Source: Lachnospiraceae bacterium | GTDB lineage: Bacteria; Bacillota; Clostridia; Lachnospirales; Lachnospiraceae | NCBI GenBank assembly: GCA_900765975.1 | Contig: CAAFTS010000047.1 | Location: forward strand, 1 to 22,492 | DNA: 22,492 nucleotides | Direction: 5' to 3' | Translations under genes and position numbers: made by a program | The notes under the pieces: model-generated | What the model was told of the DNA's origin: nothing | The model's database searches: none | Seen by the model: only the letters and a program-made list of their open reading frames with translations | Shown: positions 1 to 8,055 of the stretch, piece by piece | Layout of the letters: each line of letters starts with the position of its first letter | Position numbering within the stretch: position 1 is the stretch's first letter

Positions 1-41
1 GTGGTCTTCGCGTATCTTTCTGCGCCGCTTTTCGCTTTCGC

Positions 42-155
42 GCTGAACAGCTAACGTATCGTAATCGCTGGATATGCAATTTTCAAGGAGCAACTGGGAC
101 TGAAAAAATCCCCTTCACTTCTATAAAGGAAAAAGTGAAGGGGCCTACAACCTCA
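42..155. repeat. 114-bp imperfect direct repeat, copy A (terminator plus flank)
   Basis: This segment recurs at 1287-1399 with one indel and scattered substitutions. The hairpin and the CCTACAACCTCA that follows it are identical in both copies, while the part before the hairpin differs at about one base in five. Weaker similarity (GTGGTCTTC against ATGGTCTTC) extends to the window start. Each copy sits immediately after the stop codon of a minus-strand gene, the sigma-like gene here and a MATE relic at the other copy, so the repeat behaves as a 3' cassette. Its leftmost part is open on the minus strand to the window edge, but no start codon was found. Confidence 0.85.
110..143 (-). terminator. 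Rho-independent terminator of the sigma-like gene
   Basis: An 11-bp perfect stem (CCCCTTCACTT pairing with AAGTGAAGGGG) encloses a 12-nt loop. Read on the minus strand it is followed by ATTTTTTCAG, a U-rich tail. It lies 23 bases after the stop of the sigma-like gene. Confidence 0.85.
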
Positions 156-166
156 AAAGTAAATAT

Positions 167-577
167 TTATTCTATTTTTTTACGGAGCTTTCGCAAAATA
201 CGTATCTTCCGCCTACTAACAGCCTGCTGGGTAATTCCGAGGTGGGCTGCCAGTTCGCCTTCCGCAATACCAGAAAAGAACAAAGACTCAATTAACATCC
301 GTTCATCCACACTCAGTTCATCCAGTGCCTGGTAAAGCCTGTGACGCTCCTCATCCCGGATCATTTTCTCCTCCATTTCAGGAACCGAATCATTCGCACG
401 GAATTCCACATACACTCCTTCCTCCCGGAACCGTTCCAGCGACAGCTCTGACTGCCGTATGATACGATTCTGGTATCGTTCCGCCTCACGGGCTTTATGA
501 TAGGCATAATAAACCTCTCTGCTCACTTTCACACGTTTTTTCTGTATAATAATGGTATAAATACTTTCTTCCGTCAT
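167..577 (-). CDS. Sigma-70-like regulator of a Tn916-type conjugative element
   Basis: A 136-residue protein beginning MTEESIYTIIIQKKRVKVS. The reading frame stays open upstream to 739, but the start at 577 is preferred because GAGGAC lies 7 bases before it and the upstream residues look non-coding. The N-terminal Y-T-I-x-I-Q-x-x-R-V-x-V-S-R-E-V-Y pattern and a C-terminal helix-turn-helix (GELAAHLGITQQAVSRRKIRILRKL, about residues 106-130, comparable to sigma region 4) match the short sigma-like proteins encoded near one end of Tn916-family elements. Those proteins are thought to control element genes. No integrase, excisionase or relaxase is present, so the element is either a remnant or continues left of the window. 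A strong terminator follows. The general class is secure; the exact role is inferred. Confidence 0.85.
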   Translation of the reverse strand: MTEESIYTIIIQKKRVKVSREVYYAYHKAREAERYQNRIIRQSELSLERFREEGVYVEFRANDSVPEMEEKMIRDEERHRLYQALDELSVDERMLIESLFFSGIAEGELAAHLGITQQAVSRRKIRILRKLRKKIE

Positions 578-625
578 AAGATTTGTCCTCCAATTCTTGA
601 AATTTGAAATGAAGAACAAATCCGG

Positions 626-640
626 AGGTGAACGACACCT
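626..640. promoter_or_regulatory. Small dyad in the leader of the sigma-like gene
   Basis: AGGTG-N5-CACCT lies about 49 bases upstream of the chosen start of the sigma-like gene. It could be an operator or a small leader hairpin. Five-base arms are weak evidence. Confidence 0.3.
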
Positions 641-739
641 GGTATTTGGAACAAAAATGCAAAAAAAATGCCGATTGAATAAATCACCAGCCCTAGCTCC
701 CAGCATTTTTTTCTTATCTTTTGTCTGTTTTAAATTCAT

Positions 740-1286
740 TCAATTTCTCAAACATTAGACATCTCTACATCTAACAGAGGCAGTAAAAAACCAACATATC
801 AATCTTCCCGTACATCAGCTGTACTCAAGGAGAGCTATTTTTTATGATCATGTCAGTAAACCCTGTCCTTCGTTTTTTTATCTATTAAATCCAATGTATG
901 AAAAATGACAAATCATTACAAATAATGTAAGGGTTCAAATTAAGCCTTTTTAGACTACTATTGAATAAGTTATCTAATTCTAAGTCAGACTTCTTATCTA
1001 ATTGATTAAAATTAAATCTCCCCCTTATCATGCATCTTCTCGTACTTCTCATGTGATATATACAATCAAACTTCTTCGACTGAACGATTCTTTATATATC
1101 CGAATAAAACCACATTGATTCATATTTGAAAACATGTTTTTCTCGCTCTAATCTGTTATTTTATAAAGCTTGAATAGCAGTATAACGATCGCTCAGACTA
1201 TATATACAAATAATACATCTCTACAGACTACTATCATGGTCTTCATAATAAAATCACAAATTTAATTTACCAATTTTCGTATTCGC
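740..1286. other. AT-rich gene-free spacer
   Basis: No reading frame with a convincing start, ribosome site or recognisable protein was found on either strand. ACATCTCTACA occurs twice, at 759-769 and 1215-1225. The stretch separates the two copies of the terminator-bearing repeat and probably represents decayed mobile-element DNA. Confidence 0.6.
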
Positions 1287-1399
1287 ACTGAACAGCTAAC
1301 GTAGCGTAATCGTTGAATATAAAGTTTTCAAGGAACAACAGAAACTAAATAAGCCCCTTCACTTCTATAAAGGAAAAAGTGAAGGGGCCTACAACCTCA
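1287..1399. repeat. 114-bp imperfect direct repeat, copy B
   Basis: Second copy of the segment at 42-155, one base shorter. Here it follows the stop codon of the MATE relic instead of the sigma-like gene. The hairpin region is identical to copy A; the remainder has diverged. Confidence 0.85.
1353..1388 (-). terminator. Terminator hairpin, second copy
   Basis: The same stem as at 110-143, lengthened to 12 bp by an outer G-C pair. On the minus strand it is followed by TTATTTAGTTT, a poorer U-tract than copy A. No separate terminator was seen between the ABC2 stop at 1685 and this site, so it may now serve the ABC1-ABC2 operon. Confidence 0.6.
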
Positions 1400-1412
1400 T
1401 ATAACAAAATAT

Positions 1413-1607
1413 TTAGTTTTTCACGAAGCTTTTATTTGTTTTCTTAAAATACCAAAGAGAATCCATTGCATACGCGATCTGCGAAACCACTGTTGCATAA
1501 GCAGCTCCATCAATTCCCATGCCATAAGGTTTTAGAAGTAAAATGAAAATCGGGTCAAGTATAATATTCATGATAGCGGAACTGGTTCTAAACAGCCATT
1601 GCGCTTT
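1413..1607 (-). pseudogene. MATE-family efflux pump fragment
   Basis: A minus-strand frame of 64 codons runs from just after an in-frame stop at 1608-1610 to a stop at 1413-1415. It contains SSAIMNIILDPIFI and, shortly after, GMGIDGAAYATVVSQ. Together these resemble the conserved middle of MATE (multi-antimicrobial extrusion) transporters: the loop with I-I-L-D-P and the following G-x-x-G-A-A-x-A-T-x-x-S-Q helix. A whole MATE protein has about 450 residues, so nearly all of it is missing. No start codon or ribosome site precedes the fragment, and 1608-1684 holds nothing recognisable. The fragment ends in KTNKSFVKN, shortly before the terminator-bearing repeat, which suggests recombination placed a MATE piece against that cassette. 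Confidence 0.75.
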
Positions 1608-1684
1608 TTAAGATAGCATCTCCCATGGCATCACAAGATTTCATCATGTCTTTTTACCCTGTAAACTTTATTATCATCTGTTCC

Positions 1685-3418
1685 TTAGACTGACCAGCCA
1701 AGACTTTCCTGCTGTATATAGAATAATTTGCTGTACAGTCCTTTCTGTTCAAGAAGCTCTTTGTGTGTCCCCTGCTCCACCAGTTCCCCTTCGTTCAATA
1801 CCAGGATCTGGTCGGCATCTACTACTGTCCTCAGGCGATGGGCAATCATTATGACTGTCTTCCCTTCTACGAGTCTGGCAATGGCCTGTTGAATCAATAC
1901 CTCGTTCTCCGGGTCAAGGGAAGCGGTTGCCTCGTCCAGCAGAATAATGGGAGCATTTTTTAATAGTGCTCGAGCAATGGAAATACGCTGCCTCTCTCCG
2001 CCTGACAAGGTGCTGCCGTTTTCACCAAGGATTGTGTCATATCCCTCCGGCAATCGTCTGATAAACTCATCACAATGAGCTGCTTTTGCAGCCGATACAA
2101 CCTGCTCATCACTGGCATTCATATTTCCAATTCTAATATTATTAAATACCGTGTCATTAAATAAGGTCACATCCTGAAAAACAAATGACATGCTACGCAT
2201 TAAATATTCTGGTTCAATTTGTTTCAGGTCCTTACCGCCGATTGTCACAGTACCTTTATCTACATCCCAAAAGCGGGCAATGAGTTTTGCCAGGGTACTC
2301 TTTCCGCTTCCGGACGGTCCAACCAGGGCAGTAATGCTGCCTGTATTTATTTTTGCCGAAACATTTTTTACTACATCTTCTTTTCCATAGGCAAATGTAA
2401 CCTGATTTAACTCGATATCATAATCCTTAATGTCCTGTTCTTCTCCCCCCATTGCCGGTGTTGTCAGCAGTATACGCATCCGCTTTGTAACCGTTCCCAG
2501 ATGGAACAAACTGGTAAGCTGTGATAGGATAGATAATATCGGTCCATAAATTTGTGTAGAAAACATCAATAAAACCAGGAGGGGGTATAATTCAATCTGT
2601 CCACCTGTAATCAGGACTGTACCGATAAATATAGTGATTCCCAGGCTTGCCTGTAAAATCAGGCTCGCACATTGCACAAGAATACCGGAAGCCAATTCCA
2701 CTTTAATTGCCGTCTTTTTCATTGCCAGGAGAGCCTTATTCAGTGTCTGAAAACGTTCTCCGCTCAAGCCACAGGATTTGATAATCTTGATTCCCTCCAA
2801 ATACTCCTGAATCTGACTGGACGCCGTCAGTTTCACCCCCACCTGCTGGTCAAACAGGTGTAATTGCAGTTTACGGCCGCACCATATTATAAAGAAGCAG
2901 ACAGGCATGGTACAAAATATTGCTAATGCCATACGCCAGTCAAAAAAGGCCAGACATACGCATGTAAGTGTAACCGATATAATATTTGCTATGAGCGGAG
3001 GAATCGTACTGCTAAGCATGGATTCCATGCTGGCACAATCAGCCATCATATTTGTAGTTATATCTGACAAGTCTTTTGTGTTAAAAAAGCTCATAGGAAG
3101 CCTTCTTAAATGTTCAGCAATCCGTAACCGCGTGTTGCTTGCTTCCTTATATGACGCAAGGTAAGTTTTTTTATAATCATTCTTGGCAGCGATAAAGACC
3201 AGGATTGTTGCAAGCACTCCGATCACCAATAATACCCACATAGTTGACCAGGATATCTCCTGCCCCATAAAGGGCTTTAAAAGCTGGCCGAACAACAGAA
3301 TTGGAATCGCAGATGAAAGCATAATGGACAGGTTTGTCAATGTGCAGGCAAAAATCGCTTTTTTAAGGTCTGAATATCCTTTATCAGATAATAACAGTCG
3401 TTCTTGTAAAAATTTCAT
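1685..3418 (-). CDS. Exporter-fold ABC half-transporter, module 1 second subunit (ABC2)
   Basis: A 577-residue fusion of a six-helix membrane domain (about residues 18-315) and an ATPase domain (about 335-577). The ATPase shows Walker A GPSGSGKST (367-375), Q-loop Q415, signature LSGGE (471-475), Walker B IILLDE with catalytic E496, D-loop SLDPE and switch H527, so it should be catalytically competent. It starts 4 bases after the stop of ABC1, with GGGAAGGCG inside the ABC1 tail as ribosome site, so the two are co-translated and probably form a heterodimer. Overall pattern (DEATxxxDPENE, adjacent partner, ECF genes upstream) resembles the IrtAB/YbtPQ class, which has an exporter fold but takes up siderophores. 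A multidrug or peptide exporter is the alternative. Family is certain; substrate and direction are inferred. Confidence 0.93.
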   Translation of the reverse strand: MKFLQERLLLSDKGYSDLKKAIFACTLTNLSIMLSSAIPILLFGQLLKPFMGQEISWSTMWVLLVIGVLATILVFIAAKNDYKKTYLASYKEASNTRLRIAEHLRRLPMSFFNTKDLSDITTNMMADCASMESMLSSTIPPLIANIISVTLTCVCLAFFDWRMALAIFCTMPVCFFIIWCGRKLQLHLFDQQVGVKLTASSQIQEYLEGIKIIKSCGLSGERFQTLNKALLAMKKTAIKVELASGILVQCASLILQASLGITIFIGTVLITGGQIELYPLLVLLMFSTQIYGPILSILSQLTSLFHLGTVTKRMRILLTTPAMGGEEQDIKDYDIELNQVTFAYGKEDVVKNVSAKINTGSITALVGPSGSGKSTLAKLIARFWDVDKGTVTIGGKDLKQIEPEYLMRSMSFVFQDVTLFNDTVFNNIRIGNMNASDEQVVSAAKAAHCDEFIRRLPEGYDTILGENGSTLSGGERQRISIARALLKNAPIILLDEATASLDPENEVLIQQAIARLVEGKTVIMIAHRLRTVVDADQILVLNEGELVEQGTHKELLEQKGLYSKLFYIQQESLGWSV

Positions 3419-3422
3419 TTCG

Positions 3423-5243
3423 TTATATCGCCTTCCCTGTATGGATTTTCCAATTGACTGATTCTACATAACTGTTCCACATCTGCGTGTATTTTCCGCC
3501 ATTTGCTATTAATCCATCATGGATTCCCTGTTCAATGAGATGTCCCTGCTCTATAACAAGAATCTGGTCGGCGTTACGAATCGTGGAAAGCCGGTGGGCA
3601 ATCATAACCACTGTTTTGTCTTTAATCAATTTCTCAAAAGCTTTCTGTATTAAATATTCATTTTCCGGATCGCTAAATGCAGTTGCCTCATCCAGTACTA
3701 TGATGGGGGAATCCTTAATTATGGCCCTGGCAATGGCAATCCTCTGCCGTTCCCCGCCAGACAAGCGGATTCCGGAAGAACCAATTACCGTATGATACCC
3801 ATTCGGCAATTTTTCGATGAATTCGTGACACTGGGCCGCCTTTGTAGCTTCTATAACCTGCTCTTCTGTTGCATCAGGATTTCCCATCCGAATATTATCC
3901 AAAACACTTTGTTTAAAAAGAAATGTGTCCTGAAATACAAAACCAACCTGCTTCATCAGTTCCGCAAGGGGAATTTCACGGATATCTACTCCTCCAATTT
4001 GAATATTTCCCTCTGTCACGTCCCAAAAACGGGAAATCAAATTAGCAATGGTGCTCTTTCCTCCTCCTGACGGGCCAACGATTGCTGTCACCTCTCCCTG
4101 TCTGGCATGAAATGACACGTTATCCAGCGCCTTAACAACCACATCTGCTTCAGCTTCATAAGAAAAACTCACATGATCAAAGACAATATCCTTCCCCTGC
4201 TCCTTGGCGCCACCTCTGTAATCCGGCAAAACAGGTATATGTAAAATTTCTTCCATACGCTCCACATTGCCGTCAATCTGGGTAAACGACTCCGAAATGA
4301 ACATGATTTTATTTAAGATACCAGATATGGCCGGCACTAAAATCAAATAAAAAATGAAGGTTAGGGAATAGTTTCTGTAATCCGTCACATTCCTTCCAAT
4401 CAATATACCTACAGGAATCAGCAACAAATAGATGCTGTGGATAATCGCTGTAAACGCCGGCATGCAATTCCTCCACCCCATGGCATATTCCAATATGAAG
4501 GAGGTGTAATCAGTTATGGATCTGCTTAATCTTTTAAATGAATCTGCCGTCTGATTAAAGGCTTTGATTTCAGGCATCCCTCGCACATATTCCACAGATG
4601 CATTATTCATATCTTCCTGGGCAGACTGAAAACGGTGCATCTTCTCTTTGGCCGCCCCATTGAATCCTGAAAATTGAATGGCAAAGGCCAGCACAATTCC
4701 AAGAAGAGAGGCAACACCATAACGCCAGTCAACAGCCAAAAGAATTATGACTAAAATAAGCGGAGCCACAAGAGATGCAACAAAATCCGGGAATTGATGG
4801 GCGATAAATTTTTCGATACTTTCTATATTCTCGTCCATAATTTTCCTCATACGGCCGCTTCCAATGGTCAGGTGATATCCTAACGGGATTGCAGTGATAT
4901 AATCCGCAAAGTTTAATTTCAGTTCATACAATGTTCCAAAAGCTGCCAGATGGGAACACATCAGAGCACAGAAATAAAGTACCACATTTCCAGCAATGCC
5001 GGCCAGGGCAAACCAGCCGCACATCAAAATGGCAGGCATATCTGCTGCAGGCATATCCGGAAACACCAAAATCAGTTCCCTGATAACAAAATAGATTGAC
5101 AGATAAGGTATAAACGAACATACTGCCGCCAATGCAGACAGAATTCCTGAAATAATCACTAACCCTTTGTGTTCTGATGCCAGCTCCAGGCAACGTGCCA
5201 TTCCTGTTTTCCTTTTTTCCTCCTTGTTCTTTTCCTGTTTCAT
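3423..5243 (-). CDS. Exporter-fold ABC half-transporter, module 1 first subunit (ABC1)
   Basis: A 606-residue membrane-ATPase fusion with a charged N-terminus (KQEKNKEEKRKT) before helix 1 at about residue 28. The ATPase domain (about 352-595) carries Walker A GPSGGGKST (390-398), Q438, LSGGE (494-498), Walker B IIVLDE with E519 and switch H550. Its D-loop region reads ATAFSDPENE, not the usual S-x-L-D; similar ATA[FY]xDPE forms occur among IrtAB/YbtPQ-like siderophore ABC proteins, as I recall. The start is supported by GGAGGAGC 7 bases upstream. It is the first gene of a two-gene operon with its own promoter and a 12-bp-arm palindrome directly after the -10 box, separating it from A1 (stop at 5399). 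It probably pairs with ABC2. Import of a chelate is the favoured role; export cannot be excluded from sequence. Confidence 0.93.
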   Translation of the reverse strand: MKQEKNKEEKRKTGMARCLELASEHKGLVIISGILSALAAVCSFIPYLSIYFVIRELILVFPDMPAADMPAILMCGWFALAGIAGNVVLYFCALMCSHLAAFGTLYELKLNFADYITAIPLGYHLTIGSGRMRKIMDENIESIEKFIAHQFPDFVASLVAPLILVIILLAVDWRYGVASLLGIVLAFAIQFSGFNGAAKEKMHRFQSAQEDMNNASVEYVRGMPEIKAFNQTADSFKRLSRSITDYTSFILEYAMGWRNCMPAFTAIIHSIYLLLIPVGILIGRNVTDYRNYSLTFIFYLILVPAISGILNKIMFISESFTQIDGNVERMEEILHIPVLPDYRGGAKEQGKDIVFDHVSFSYEAEADVVVKALDNVSFHARQGEVTAIVGPSGGGKSTIANLISRFWDVTEGNIQIGGVDIREIPLAELMKQVGFVFQDTFLFKQSVLDNIRMGNPDATEEQVIEATKAAQCHEFIEKLPNGYHTVIGSSGIRLSGGERQRIAIARAIIKDSPIIVLDEATAFSDPENEYLIQKAFEKLIKDKTVVMIAHRLSTIRNADQILVIEQGHLIEQGIHDGLIANGGKYTQMWNSYVESVNWKIHTGKAI

Positions 5244-5271
5244 TGTTGCTCCTCCAATTCCATAATATTTG

Positions 5272-5301
5272 CACTACAGTTAGATTTGACTAACTGTAGT
5301 G
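5272..5301. promoter_or_regulatory. Operator palindrome before ABC1 (GTTAG-N6-CTAAC class)
   Basis: A perfect dyad with 12-bp arms, CACTACAGTTAG-N6-CTAACTGTAGTG. Its core GTTAG-N6-CTAAC (5279-5294) recurs before S1 and S2. It lies immediately downstream of the -10 box of the ABC1 promoter, where a bound repressor would block initiation. As a transcript hairpin it lacks a U-tract, so an operator is the better reading. Confidence 0.8.
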
Positions 5302-5302
5302 T

Positions 5303-5331
5303 ATTATAACGAAAAAATCCGCGGTTCTCTA
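5303..5331 (-). promoter_or_regulatory. Promoter of ABC1-ABC2
   Basis: On the minus strand, TAGAGA (5326-5331), a 17-base spacer, then a perfect TATAAT (5303-5308). Eight bases separate the -10 box from the GTTAG core of the operator. The same layout is found at the S1 promoter. Confidence 0.65.
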
Positions 5332-5398
5332 CTCCATTTCAAAATAATTTCCCGAAAATAGCCCGAAATTCCAACAACTTTATCCTCTTACAGATAGC

Positions 5399-6862
5399 TC
5401 AATATCCCATTTTCTCCAGTAAATAATCGGCAGAATTTATCACAAAATCGTCTGTCACCTTTCCTTCTTCCAACCGGATTGCTCTCTGGCAGCAAGACAG
5501 CACACATTCTGCATCATGGGTAATCACCAGAATTGTACATCCTCTCCCAGCCAGTTCCTGAATAACATGGCTTACCTTTCTCATATTTACCCCATCAAGG
5601 CCGCTGGTTGGTTCATCTAAGATAATAATGGGGGCTTCATGCATCAACGCCACTGCCAATGCGAGCCTCTGTTTTTGCCCCCCTGACAAAGTGGATGGGT
5701 GTTGTTCCCTAAACTCATACAAATCCAGTTCAGTTAATATCTGCCCAGCCTTTTCCCTTATTTCCGGTGATTCTTTACTGCCCAGTATCAGTTCATCTAT
5801 CAGATTTTCACCAAACAACTGGCTGTCGAGATCCTGGGGAATATACCAGACCGTTCCCCTTCTCTTTTTTATGTTGCTTTTATTTCCAAACAGAGTAACA
5901 CGGCCGGAATCTTCTTTTAATAATCCGGAGAGCATTTTTCCCATTGTACTTTTCCCCATCCCATTGGAACCTATGATAGCGATAGATTCTCCTCTCCTGC
6001 AGGAAATGTTGATATGGTCTGCAACCACTAACTTGCCAAACGTCTTACATAAATCTTTTACTTCTAAAATCACATCGCTGTTATTTTCTAATGGCATATG
6101 AGAACAAGTCACCGTATGTAGGTCAGGGTTTCTTAAACCCAGCTTACGGATTTCTTCTGCGGCCAGCTGCCTGATTTCAGCCTGCGTAAATTCATGCATA
6201 ATGCGGCCATCCTTTATATATAGAAACCTGTCTGCAATTGGCATCAAGTAATAAAGTCTATGTTCCGCAATCAGAATTGTTTTTCCCTTTTCCTTCAGTT
6301 TCCTTATTGTATTACCCAATCTCTCTGTTGAATCCGTATCTAAATTTGCGGAGGGTTCATCCATAACATAAATTTCAGGCTCTATTGCTTCGGCAGAAGC
6401 AATCGCCACCTTCTGTCTCATTCCATAGGAAAGGTTCCGAATATTATAATTTAATATATCATCTATGCCCATACTATCGGCTGAAGCATGGACATGGGCC
6501 ACAATTTCTTCGTGCGAATACCCGTAATTCTCACATCCGAACGCAATCTCCCCTGCCACCTCATTGGCAAAAAATTGGCTCCGCGGGTCCTGAAACACAT
6601 TGCCTATAATCTTTCCCCTCTCCCAGGATGGATAACTGGAAAGGGGCTGTTTCTCTACATTGACGGTCCCTTTTAAATCGCCCTCATAAAAATAAGGAAT
6701 CAGTCCATTAATAACTCGGGTCAGTGAACTTTTCCCACTGCCTGACGGACCGGTTATAACCACCGTTTCCCCTGCCTTTATATTTAAATTGATATCAGTA
6801 AGCTGGAGGATTTTATGCTGATATGAAAATGTCACATGCTGCATTTCTATTTCTTTTCCCAT
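5399..6862 (-). CDS. ECF transporter fused double ATPase, module 1 (A1)
   Basis: A 487-residue fusion of two EcfA/CbiO-type ATPases, which energises the membrane pair S1-T1. Domain 1 has Walker A GPSGSGKSS (38-46), Q91 in the VFQDPRSQFF loop typical of ECF ATPases, Walker B IYVMDEP with E169, and H201. Its signature is LSYGM (144-148) instead of LSGGQ. Domain 2 has GSNGMGKST (298-306), Q343, LSGGQ (392-396), E417 and H449. The degenerate first signature may make one ATP site weaker; A2 keeps LSGGE in both halves. The start follows GGAGAATAAAA. It begins 20 bases after the AraC stop, so regulator and ATPase look co-transcribed. The closest paralogue in the window is A2. Confidence 0.93.
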   Translation of the reverse strand: MGKEIEMQHVTFSYQHKILQLTDINLNIKAGETVVITGPSGSGKSSLTRVINGLIPYFYEGDLKGTVNVEKQPLSSYPSWERGKIIGNVFQDPRSQFFANEVAGEIAFGCENYGYSHEEIVAHVHASADSMGIDDILNYNIRNLSYGMRQKVAIASAEAIEPEIYVMDEPSANLDTDSTERLGNTIRKLKEKGKTILIAEHRLYYLMPIADRFLYIKDGRIMHEFTQAEIRQLAAEEIRKLGLRNPDLHTVTCSHMPLENNSDVILEVKDLCKTFGKLVVADHINISCRRGESIAIIGSNGMGKSTMGKMLSGLLKEDSGRVTLFGNKSNIKKRRGTVWYIPQDLDSQLFGENLIDELILGSKESPEIREKAGQILTELDLYEFREQHPSTLSGGQKQRLALAVALMHEAPIIILDEPTSGLDGVNMRKVSHVIQELAGRGCTILVITHDAECVLSCCQRAIRLEEGKVTDDFVINSADYLLEKMGY

Positions 6863-6882
6863 TTTTATTCTCCATCTTCTTA

Positions 6883-7836
6883 TTAGCTTCTCAGCTTTCT
6901 ATAATCTTTTGGCAAAATACCATAGACATCTTTAAATGCAACAGAAAACTTACTTGCATTGGAATACCCCAATGAAAAGGCAATTTCACCAATTTTCATT
7001 TCACCATCTAAAATCAGCTTTTTAGCAATCCCCATTTTGTATTTCTTCAAAAATGCATAGGGGGAATCTCCATAAACATGATTAAATATTGTTTGAAACA
7101 TGGTAGTTCCCATATTTTTTTCTTTCACCAATTGTTTAAGTGAACGCTCCTCATCTAAGTGTGTAATCATGTAGTTCCAGATTTTTTTGACTGCCTCGAT
7201 CTGGTCTTTGGGATAATATTGTTCCTCCTCAGCATCATTTCGTTCAATATTCTGTAGATAGAAAAGAAGTTCCAACGTTTTAATTGCAAAGTAGCAAGTG
7301 CTCTCCTTCCCTTTTGCCTCATAGACTTCATCAAACAATCGCTGTAATTTGGAAGGAATCTTGCTGATATACCATGCAGTGTTCAATGATAATTTTTCCT
7401 CAATCGCCTTAAAGTCTATGGAAAAATCCGCCATAATCTTTTTCGTGGACAAACTCATTTTTCTCTCGTCAATCACCAGAGCAACGGCATCAAAGTAACC
7501 GAAGGGGAAATAATAGGAAGCTGGCAGATGCTCCCCGCTGCCAATCCAGAAATGGTCCTCCGACAGATGGGCACATATATTATTTGCAAATTCACAGACA
7601 ACTCTCCCCCTGCGGCAACAGGTAATCTCCAGAATCTCGCTGTATGGGATTACTGGGATAAAAGCATCTTCGGAATTAAACTCCATGAATACCATTTCCA
7701 TTCCCTCAAATACTTTATATGTAACAATCAAACCCTTTCCCTGGCATTCGTACCGTTCTATTAAGCAATCACTGTCACTGTGCATAACCCTGGCGTTTCG
7801 GCCGTACCATTCCTGCACTTCCTGTTTTTCCGGCAT
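6883..7836 (-). CDS. AraC-family regulator in module 1 (possibly PchR/YbtA-like)
   Basis: A 317-residue protein with an N-terminal sensing region (about 1-200) and a C-terminal AraC/XylS double helix-turn-helix (about 213-316). The second helix-turn-helix is clear: IGEIAFSLGYSNASKFSVAF at 282-301, followed by the family's terminal P-x-x-Y-R. The sensor segment has a Cys pair in EITCCRRGRV (69-78), followed by a region resembling PchR-type regulators, which respond to siderophores. It sits inside an ECF operon between T1 and A1, and siderophore transport loci commonly carry such a regulator, so control of these transporters by their ligand is plausible. Ribosome site GGAGG lies 10 bases before the start. 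The AraC call is secure; the ligand is inferred from context. Confidence 0.9.
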   Translation of the reverse strand: MPEKQEVQEWYGRNARVMHSDSDCLIERYECQGKGLIVTYKVFEGMEMVFMEFNSEDAFIPVIPYSEILEITCCRRGRVVCEFANNICAHLSEDHFWIGSGEHLPASYYFPFGYFDAVALVIDERKMSLSTKKIMADFSIDFKAIEEKLSLNTAWYISKIPSKLQRLFDEVYEAKGKESTCYFAIKTLELLFYLQNIERNDAEEEQYYPKDQIEAVKKIWNYMITHLDEERSLKQLVKEKNMGTTMFQTIFNHVYGDSPYAFLKKYKMGIAKKLILDGEMKIGEIAFSLGYSNASKFSVAFKDVYGILPKDYRKLRS

Positions 7837-7851
7837 GGTTTTAATCCTCCA

Positions 7852-8007
7852 TTATGCTTCTATCATATTGCAGATTATCTGCGGTTTCCTGATCAGAGCT
7901 TCCGCGTGTCCCATATTCTCACAGGCATGGACGATAACAGGATAAATACTAACTCTTTGGGGGCTAATACCTTCCGAATTCTTAATCAATTTCCCGTTGT
8001 ATACCAT
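7852..8007 (-). CDS. Possible small protein between T1 and the AraC gene
   Basis: The 219-base gap between T1 and the AraC gene is open on the minus strand for 67 codons, from directly after the T1 stop (same frame) to a stop at 7852-7854. The first ATG, at 8007, gives 51 residues starting MVYNGKLIKNSEGIS and containing YPVIVHACENMGHAEALIRK. A GTG at 8013 is an alternative. Only a weak AGGCGATG lies before the ATG. The composition (no stops, balanced residues) looks like real or recently real coding sequence. I do not recognise the family. It could be a small gene, the tail of an eroded gene, or a stop-readthrough extension of T1, which is less likely because T1 already has a normal length. 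Confidence 0.4.
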   Translation of the reverse strand: MVYNGKLIKNSEGISPQRVSIYPVIVHACENMGHAEALIRKPQIICNMIEA

Positions 8008-8055
8008 AATCACATCGCCTGAATCCAGACTAATCCGCCGCCAACCCCCATTGAT

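Noticed and set aside
135..335. Plus-strand open frame over the sigma-like gene
   Set aside because: It is antisense to a recognisable protein, has no ribosome site and runs through the terminator hairpin.
578..739. Upstream 54-codon extension of the sigma-like gene
   Set aside because: The start at 577 has a good ribosome site and matches the family N-terminus; the extension has a non-protein-like composition.
759..1225. Repeated ACATCTCTACA
   Set aside because: Eleven bases in an AT-rich spacer, two copies only, no associated structure.
42..1399. The 114-bp direct repeats as attachment sites of an integrated element
   Set aside because: They centre on a transcription terminator, are imperfect, and no integrase lies between or beside them.
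2907..3164. Plus-strand open frames inside the ABC genes (for example 2907-3164, 3183-3461, 5628-6101)
   Set aside because: They are shadows of well-supported minus-strand transporter genes, without ribosome sites or known domains.
1685..5243. Bacteriocin or lantibiotic export system
   Set aside because: No C39 peptidase domain on the ABC proteins and no precursor peptide or modification gene nearby; the ECF neighbours fit uptake better.
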